This document shows positions 59,001 through 64,000 of a stretch of 64,000 nt of DNA, piece after piece. The first letter of the stretch is position 1. Each line of letters starts with the position of its first letter. Below the pieces are notes generated by a model. It saw only the letters and a list, made by a program, of their open reading frames with translations, was not told where the DNA came from and ran no database searches. The translations under genes and the position numbers were made by a program. The stretch comes from Tetracentron sinense (taxonomy: Eukaryota > Streptophyta > Magnoliopsida > Trochodendrales > Trochodendraceae): NCBI GenBank assembly GCA_015143295.1, contig CM026574.1, positions 16,184,938 to 16,248,937 of the forward strand, given 5' to 3'.

Positions 59001-60187
59001 CAACTCAGTACAATGGTTGCAGAACAGGTACATATACATGTCCTTAAATTCCAAGTAACTGCTACTGGTTGTTGTCACTTTTCATACTGTTTGGGAAGTG
59101 TTTATTTATTTATTTTCTTAACTTATTATAAATCTATTGAGTCGTAGAAACTGAGTCAGCTCATTCCATTTATGTACTAAAATAATATTCCTTACCTGCA
59201 GGTTGAACAGGCACAAGCCGGGCTAGAAGCACTTTCCTTATCTCAGAAGTCAATAAACCAGCTTTGGGAGAACTTCATTGATATTGAAAAGTATGTCCTT
59301 AATGATTATTTATTAGGATACAACTATGAATTAATAGCAGCTTTTGTTTGTTGTCTTTTATATGCAATATATAGAAGTACTTGGCTTTCATGCGATGTTG
59401 ATGTATTTGGCTTTGAGGTTCTATTTTTATGCGGTTGTCTGACTTCTTATGTGTCAGCCTGTGTCAAGAATGTCAAACACTAATTGAGAACCATGATCAA
59501 ATAAAGCTTCTTAGCAATGCGAGGAACAACTTAAACACAACTTTAAAGGTTGGTCTACTGTCTTTTTGTTTCCTAAGCTATATTTCTCATGATTGTTGTG
59601 TATTATACATATTTATGTGTAGGTATGTATGTGTGTGTGTATATTTATGAATAAAAATGTGTTTGTAGTTGCTTACATATGTGTAGGTGTGTATTTTTAA
59701 TATAGACCCGCCTCTGTATATATTGCCTCGTGATATTGGCACAATGCTTTTGCTAACTTCTTTGGTTCTCAAGTGACTGTTCGTACTTCATAAACATAAT
59801 TTGGAAAATGTAGATGCAGAGGTTTAGAGTTTGGCAGACTATTCTGGCCTCGTTAATCTTCTTGCTTTGCTGGTTGGTAATTATTTAGCTAACTTGTACA
59901 TTTTTATAGGATGTGGAGGGGATGATGTCCATTTCTGTTGAAGCATCTGAAGCACGGGATTCTCTGAGTGATGATAAAGAACTCATCAACACATATGAGG
60001 TAAAACCAATCTTATCATAGTATTTAATTTTCATTAAATCCAATCTTAAGTTTTATGTAACACTTTTTAATTTTTTTTTTGTATATTTTCTTCTTATTTT
60101 GAGGTAGAGGTTAACGGCACTCGATGGAAAGAGGAGGTTTGCATTAGCAGCTGCAGGATCTCACAAAGAAGAGGTTGGGAGGCTAAG
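46896..60187 (+). CDS. SEC6: Exocyst complex subunit SEC6, N-terminal part (exons 1-6)
   Basis: SEC6 is a core subunit of the octameric exocyst, which tethers secretory vesicles to the plasma membrane during cell growth, cytokinesis and pollen tube growth. Joining 46896-47024, 58989-59027, 59202-59290, 59458-59548, 59910-59999 and 60108-60187 gives 172 residues in frame. These match plant SEC6 from its first residue: MMVEDLGIEARESAVREVAK, then ANDAQLSTMVAEQ, LCQECQTLIENHDQIKLLSN, DVEGMMSISVEASEARDSLS and RLTALDGKRRFALAAAGSHK. The full protein is about 750 residues, so roughly three quarters lie beyond the window. The sequence is predicted coiled-coil and helical, as usual for the N-terminal part. 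Either of two adjacent ATGs (46896, 46899) could start it. No broken frame is seen, and all splice sites are GT-AG. Intron 1 is 11,964 bp and full of transposons. Confidence 0.95.
47705..52030 (-). pseudogene. Antisense LINE (L1-type) ORF2 with RNase H
   Basis: On the minus strand the order is complete. Endonuclease: MMGSFAVWNIRGLNDPLKQV and ILGIVETKVRS at 51948-51673. The domain continues through 51427-51039 (PPCILDHSPLVV). Reverse transcriptase: 50938-50198, with SSPGPNGFSYHFF and DFQPISLSNVIYKCIAKILA. Active-site region: CIADDLIVFLQAD near 49850, with IADD where FADD is usual. Downstream: VKYLGMPLTSKNLSSRDGQL at 49664 and FLWGG...KEEGGLAIGRF at 49459-48953. The zinc-knuckle segment is near 48550-48750. 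RNase H: WSESNRAVDWLA at 48031-47810. Frameshifts and stops separate the pieces, so it is inactive. It is in the opposite direction to SEC6. Confidence 0.85.
52078..52991. mobile_element. hAT-like non-autonomous element with 8-bp target duplication
   Basis: The ends are CAGGGGTGGAGCTAGG and CCTGGCTCTGCCCTTG, inverted repeats with few mismatches. Flanks are TTCATCAA (52070-52077) and TTCACCAA (52992-52999), an 8-bp duplication with one mismatch. Inside are two AACTGTGGTTAAG-type units (52379-52490 and 52665-52810). A truncated relative lies at 14147-14890. The 914-bp element encodes no transposase. Confidence 0.75.
53000..53540. repeat. Degenerate tandem pair in SEC6 intron 1
   Basis: The block ACCCTAAGAGGGTCTGGTGA ... 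AGATCGACACCTGAAATTAA near 53268-53355 is repeated in diverged form near 53430-53520 (GACCCTAATGATGGCTGATG ... GATCGACACCAGAAAGAG). Open frames here (53227-53520) follow from that repeat and have no known domain. Confidence 0.45.
53551..53678. repeat. Small inverted repeat, AGATATGCACGACA
   Basis: AGATATGCACGACA at 53551 pairs with TGTCGTGCATATCT at 53664-53677. About 100 bp lie between them, a MITE-like layout. No target duplication is visible. Confidence 0.5.
54162..55022. mobile_element. Foldback MITE with internal tandem repeat
   Basis: AGGTTGTTAAATTGTAATTG and GATTTAACAATCAT form inverted ends. Next to them lie many AATCGTAAGATTC and GATTTGAATCG motifs (54180-54260, 54855-55000). The middle holds a 121-bp tandem duplication (54326-54446 and 54447-54564). 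Confidence 0.65.
54326..54564. repeat. 121-bp tandem duplication
   Basis: The unit starts ATAAAAGAAAGTAATGAACA. The second copy differs at a handful of bases and in the length of an A-run. It lies inside the foldback at 54162-55022. Confidence 0.85.
55038..55949 (+). mobile_element. Helitron with repeated 5'-end units
   Basis: The 5' end TCTTTACCATTATAAATAGA lies at 55038 after A. The 3' end has CACGTGCATCACACGTGTGG then CCCACTAG at 55949, followed by T. The unit TCTTTACTATTATAAAGAGA-ATGGGCCGG-...-GACAAAATTACC, which looks like the 5' terminus, recurs at about 55129, 55216 and in more diverged form at 55327, 55430, 55485, 55580 and 55655. So the 5' end has been tandemly amplified. No Rep-helicase is encoded. 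Confidence 0.7.
56066..57101 (-). mobile_element. Helitron-like element, minus strand, with repeated units
   Basis: On the minus strand the 5' end is TCTTTTACTAATATAAAGAG at 57101. Units resembling it, with TTTACTCATATGG and AACTACCCTTTACTAA, recur back to about 56690. The 3' side has CATCGCACGTGGGCAC near 56076-56091, but the final CTAG is not clear (ATAG). The middle (56140-56530) is a run of GGGCATTTTGGGTATAGAAA-type units. It mirrors the element at 55038-55949. Confidence 0.55.
57102..58980. other. SEC6 intron 1, right part, unassigned
   Basis: No transposon could be placed. Two stretches look faintly protein-like: minus strand about 57270-57114 (SQILDQSCQQLADRDNTEEL) and plus strand about 58350-58507 (EFWKVLLCRFEMAYMSLMHD). 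Both are short and broken, and I cannot name their source. A TATG/AT microsatellite lies at 57811-57840. Confidence 0.35.
58989..59027 (+). CDS. SEC6: SEC6 exon 2
   Basis: A 39-bp exon encoding ANDAQLSTMVAEQ. Acceptor CATTGTCAG, donor CAG/GTACAT. It is too short to be found by frame length, and was identified because it continues the SEC6 sequence. Confidence 0.93.
59202..59290 (+). CDS. SEC6: SEC6 exon 3
   Basis: 89 bp, VEQAQAGLEALSLSQKSINQ followed by LWENFIDIE and two bases of the next codon. Acceptor TTACCTGCAG, donor AA/GTATGT. Confidence 0.93.
59458..59548 (+). CDS. SEC6: SEC6 exon 4
   Basis: 91 bp. One base completes a codon, here N where K is usual, then LCQECQTLIENHDQIKLLSN and ARNNLNTTLK follow. 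Acceptor TATGTGTCAG, donor AAG/GTTGGT. Confidence 0.93.
59910..59999 (+). CDS. SEC6: SEC6 exon 5
   Basis: 30 codons, DVEGMMSISVEASEARDSLS followed by DDKELINTYE. Acceptor TTTTTATAG, donor GAG/GTAAAA. Confidence 0.94.
60108..60187 (+). CDS. SEC6: SEC6 exon 6
   Basis: 80 bp, RLTALDGKRRFALAAAGSHK then EEVGRL and two bases (AG) of a split codon. Acceptor TTTTGAGGTAG, donor AAG/GTCAGC. The family's next segment, starting with a YFE-type sequence, was not found up to 64000. Confidence 0.92.
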
Positions 60188-60900
60188 GTCAGCATGCTTT
60201 CTTGCGTTTGCTGTGGTGTTTGTGTTTTTTTTTTTTAAATTTAGTTTGATTGAGCCACAAGTTTGTCTCAGTTCTAAAAGTTCTCATTATGTGTTATCCA
60301 TATTTATCTGATCAATTGTAGCAATCCAGGGTGATCAGGACTTGACTGGTCTTGGCATCGGGTGTTACATAAATATCTCTGTTACCTGAGCAACTTGGCG
60401 AATTCTAATCAGTTTACAATATAAACTTGAGGATTTGGCCGAATGGGCACCAACTAATCTTGGTTTGGGTCTTGACCAAGTCACTGACCAAATAGTTGTT
60501 AAGTTCCAAATTGGATTGCAATCTGCAAGAGGGTAGGTTCGATTCAAATCAAGATTCAACGGAATTTATAGGATTCATTACGATTTTAAGTTGAAAAAAA
60601 TGTAATCCACATGATCTCATGCGTATTGATTAATTGGAATCCAAATAATGAGCATTTTTATTCCATAATCCCTTACGTACGGCTAAATAAAGTGTCTTCA
60701 GCGATCACTAGTTCCCAGAATCATAAAAGAAAAGCCAAACTTTAATCTATTCAAGTGGACCCAGATCTAAAAGATGGAATAAGTACTAGTTCCAAGTATG
60801 CGTGATTATAATACTAAACCAAATTTGGGATGGAACTCTCTCCAGCAAAGTTCTCGCATAGGAGCATATGAAACTTCCCTACAGAAATGTTGGTGGTGGG
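60188..60900 (+). other. SEC6: SEC6 intron 6, left part
   Basis: From donor GTCAGC onward the sequence is AT-rich with a run of T at 60224. No coding exon is visible. The GGTTCGATTCAAATC and CAAATTGGATTGCAATCTGC tracts near 60500-60560 resemble the AATCGTAAGATTC motifs of the foldback at 54162, probably part of another copy. Confidence 0.5.
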
Positions 60901-63900
60901 TTTCGAATGAATGCTTCAGATTTGTGATTCGGAACGCTGGTCTCTTCTTCCATCTAGAGAGGGGACCAAAAAGTTCCGAATAGCCGATCATCTTTTGCCT
61001 AGTAGTTTTTTTTTCCTTCTAGTCTCAGGGGCCTTCCTTCCTGGAGGGATCTGGAGACTGGACGGGCTCTCGTCGGATTTTTTTTTCAATAGAATCAAAG
61101 ACCTCGATTTTTCTGTGGGTAATGGCAGACTGGGGATGGATTTTTAAGTTCATCGAAAGAGATAGAGGCTTTGCGGTGGACATATGGATTGAGGAGATGG
61201 GATTTGGATGGATTTTGAAGTTCTTCTTGGAATTCATATTGGATTAAAAAAAGGATATTGTGTTCAGAAAATACAATATAAGCAGTCAACAAATTTGATG
61301 GAAAGGGCTTTGAACTCTTACGGCTGCGATATTATGCTCTCTGTTATGCCATCCTCTAGAGGTAGGTGCCGATGGTTATCCTTTCCTGAGGGAGCGCATG
61401 GGAATGGATGGAAACTGGTTGAGGAGGCATTGCGATATTTCACTACTCTTCAGGCCACTCCCTCACATCAGAAAGTCTATCATGGCTTTAGTACTGTGAT
61501 CCAATTGTGCCCAAAGCATCCTCGTCTTCATGTCAGAAGGTGGGCGATCAGTGGCATAGTGACAAAGTCGGGGTTCGGGAATAATTCGGCAGAGGTCAAG
61601 TTCAGAAACATTCAGGAAAATGCGGAACAAATAAAAAATAAGTTAATAAATATTAAAATATATTGGACGAGGTGACTTAAAATATACAAAATAAGTAGTT
61701 TTTTTTGCCAAGTTTGAGAAAATAATTCGGAAAATTTGGGAATAATCCAGAAAATTCGCGAATTATGGCCAAATGACGTCGATTGTCAGATTATCCCCTC
61801 TCCAAGGCGAAGGGGCCTTACGAGACGAAGCTATTCACAACGAAAAGGGTTTCGATTTTGGAAGAGGATGGTTTTCAAGCAATCCCTTTCTTTGAAAAAG
61901 TAGAAACGCATGGAATTGCTCGAGGAAAAAGATAGACCCAAATCTGAGGTCAAATGAGATACACAGAGGCCAAGAGAATCAAATGCAGTGGTCAATCTCC
62001 CCCTATCATGAGCCGCCTCATCTACCCAAGGCAGTGGTCAAAGGAACATCACAAGCAGAGTCTCAACTAGCCCTCCTACTCCCCAACTCAATACCTTGGA
62101 TTGCTCATCACAGACCGTCCGCCAATGATCATGTGCCTTTGTCCCCAAAAGAGCGGTCTTTGTACCGCTTAGACCTGCTTATCGTCGTTTCGGCCAGGAA
62201 CAATGCCAGTAATCTTGTTGGGAAGAGACAGGTTCTAATCATCTCTAAATGAGGTAAGATTGTTGCCCCTATTTCGAGAACCTTCTCTCCTAGCCACGTG
62301 TCGAAGCTAGCATATCAGCCCGACTCCTCTTTTAGTCAAGGGCTTCAGGCCCAGCTGACTTCGAAGGATAGAGGTAAGGCCTAAGCCTAAGCCCAATCTC
62401 AAACTCTTAAAGGAGTGGCCCACTACCATCTTGAGCAAATCCCATTTCAGTTCCAATCCAATATGAGTCGAGTCACAATCTAAGAGGAAAGCAGGAAGAA
62501 CCGGAAGGACCAAATTAAATTTGGAAAAGCCAAAGGGTGGTTTTTGTCAACTGAAAGTGGAGACCCTTTTGTCCTGTGGCCTCTGATATTGGGGGACACC
62601 CCTAAGGCAGCCCCTCGCAAAACTCCGGTGGTTGCAATAGCTCCCCTGATCCCCAAGTAATGGAGATAACAGTGATCGTTCTTCTGCTATCTCAGCGACT
62701 GCAAACACATCATCATCCACGGGAACACATCTCATCAGTTCAAGATCGGCCTATGCTTCGTCTTAACATTCCTTTGTCATCGTGGAAAAACTTGAGAACA
62801 GTTGGTGGTAGACACAAAATTCACTGTATCTAATCCCATCCCATCCCATCCCAACCAATCAACTTTGCTGATTAGAGACCCTTCTGTCGGGTGGGTTTGT
62901 AGCAAGTTTGACTCCTCTAGAATGAGATATCTAGGGTAAGAACAGGGCATACTTGGAATCAAGGTTGTTGTCACCAGACGTTGATGGGAATCTATTCGGC
63001 TGTGATCTAGTAGTTGTAACTGATTGTAGTACAGAGCAATTACATGTATCAAAAACATAGAAGGGCCTCGGTATCATCTTGTAAGCCCAACGCATTTCTC
63101 ATGGTAGCAAGACTTTTGAACATATGCCCCCGATGACAGGTTGCGAACATAACAAATAGAGTTAAGTCCCGCCATGGGATCTGGTGCAAGGGAAGAAGCT
63201 GCGGAGGCAGTAGTCAATCCCGGGCTCTATTTTTAAGCCCAAACCCAACATGTTTTGAGAAAGTAAAGCTGGGTGGGAGCGGTAAGGAACAATTTGGTCT
63301 CAATTTGGGAGGGGAACCAAACCAAAATCAGATGCAGCCCCCAAAAGAGGTAAGGGCGTGCTACAAGTAGGCGCGTGCACGTAGTGTTCCGGTGAGAGAC
63401 ATGCCGCATCCCTATCCCATCTCTAGCCCTCCTATCCGACTGAAAAGTGGGGATATGCCAGGTAGAAGAAATTTCAATCATTGTTTCAGTGTTGATTCAT
63501 TGTTGAACAGTCACATCCAAGGAGAATTTATACCATAGTTAGATGATAAAATGATATAGTTGCAGGATCTGAACTGTATGTTAATAGCCCTAAATCTAAT
63601 CTCGCTGCAATTGAACAAAGACCTCAGTCAATGCTTCCGAATCCCATTCTTGGCTCTGCTAGGGCAATATTGGGGAGTAATTCAGTCATTTTCTAGCCAA
63701 AGAGGCTGAAGGAATTTTTGAGTGGGTTATGGGCAAAGTTGAGGGTTTTAGCAAGTTCTTGGGCCTTTCTTTTAAGGGCCATAAGGATGAGGTGATTGCT
63801 TTATTTCAAAGCCTCGAAAACAACTGTGTCAGGGTGGGAATCAGCCCAAAGCCAAAGTCATTCTTAGGCTGTGAGAAAAGCTCAAGAATGGAGTTGAGGA

Positions 63901-64000
63901 GATTAGAGTTCAGCGTCAACTACGATAGGTCGAGTCCCAGAGTAGCATCTAGAAGCCTCAAGAAGGAGAGGGAGTGTTAGAGTTGTTAAAGTTGAGTCTG
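60901..64000 (+). pseudogene. LINE 5' region (ORF1-like) in SEC6 intron 6, partial
   Basis: Plus-strand pieces resemble the gag-like ORF1 and linker of plant L1-type LINEs. Near 61300-61675 there is CRWLSFPEGAHGNGWKLVEE with ALRYFTT. The fragment 61983-62252 follows. Near 62530 there is KGWFLSTESGDPFV. Then comes 63729-63980 with KVEGFSKFLGLSFKGHKDEV and SSRMELRRLEFSVNYDRSSP. This last segment normally stands just before the ORF2 endonuclease, so ORF2 would be beyond the window. Frames are broken by stops and shifts. It is in the same direction as SEC6, unlike the LINE in intron 1. Confidence 0.6.

Overview
The window is nuclear DNA of a flowering plant, probably a dicot or magnoliid with a repeat-rich genome. 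It is AT-rich. Only two conserved genes can be supported, and both are split by ordinary GT-AG introns. Most of the rest is transposable-element DNA of kinds typical of angiosperms: CACTA, hAT-like and Mutator-like miniature elements, Helitrons, LTR fragments, LINEs and foldback MITEs. I cannot name the species. There are no bacterial operons, CRISPR arrays, rRNA genes or tRNA genes.

Genes. (1) SEP2, stress enhanced protein 2, a chloroplast thylakoid protein of the light-harvesting-like family. It lies on the minus strand with exon 1 at 34760-34467 and exon 2 at 31031-30762, giving a complete 187-residue protein. Its single 3.4-kb intron holds a Helitron and a 308-bp miniature element with a perfect 9-bp target duplication. 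(2) SEC6, a core exocyst subunit. It lies on the plus strand starting at 46896. Six coding exons (first 172 residues) are present and the gene runs off the right edge. Intron 1 is 11,964 bp and carries an antisense LINE, hAT and foldback elements and two Helitron-like elements. Intron 6 is at least 3.8 kb and contains the front part of a sense-strand LINE.

Layout. 1-5.7 kb: a direct duplication of about 2.3 kb, with a truncated CACTA end in the first copy and a complete 2747-bp CACTA element beginning in the second. 7.2-12.4 and 16.5-22.1 kb: a second, larger segmental duplication of 5.2-5.5 kb whose copies differ by Helitron and foldback insertions. Between them lie MITEs, a truncated hAT relative and an LTR fragment with a cluster of palindromes. 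22-30 kb: a copia LTR with its primer-binding site, interrupted by a 1532-bp solo LTR with a 5-bp target duplication; arrays of a short repeat based on AACTGTGGTTAAG; and nested MITEs. 30.7-34.8 kb: SEP2. 35-46 kb: dispersed repeats, a decayed antisense LINE (37.9-41.3 kb), an LTR fragment, a MITE and a Helitron. 46.4-64 kb: SEC6 with its element-filled introns.

The two genes share no pathway. The unusual content is the repeat architecture: nested and differential insertions between duplicated blocks, Helitrons with repeated terminal sequence, and a dispersed inverted-repeat unit found both alone and inside other elements. I see no sign of a new enzymatic or defence system.
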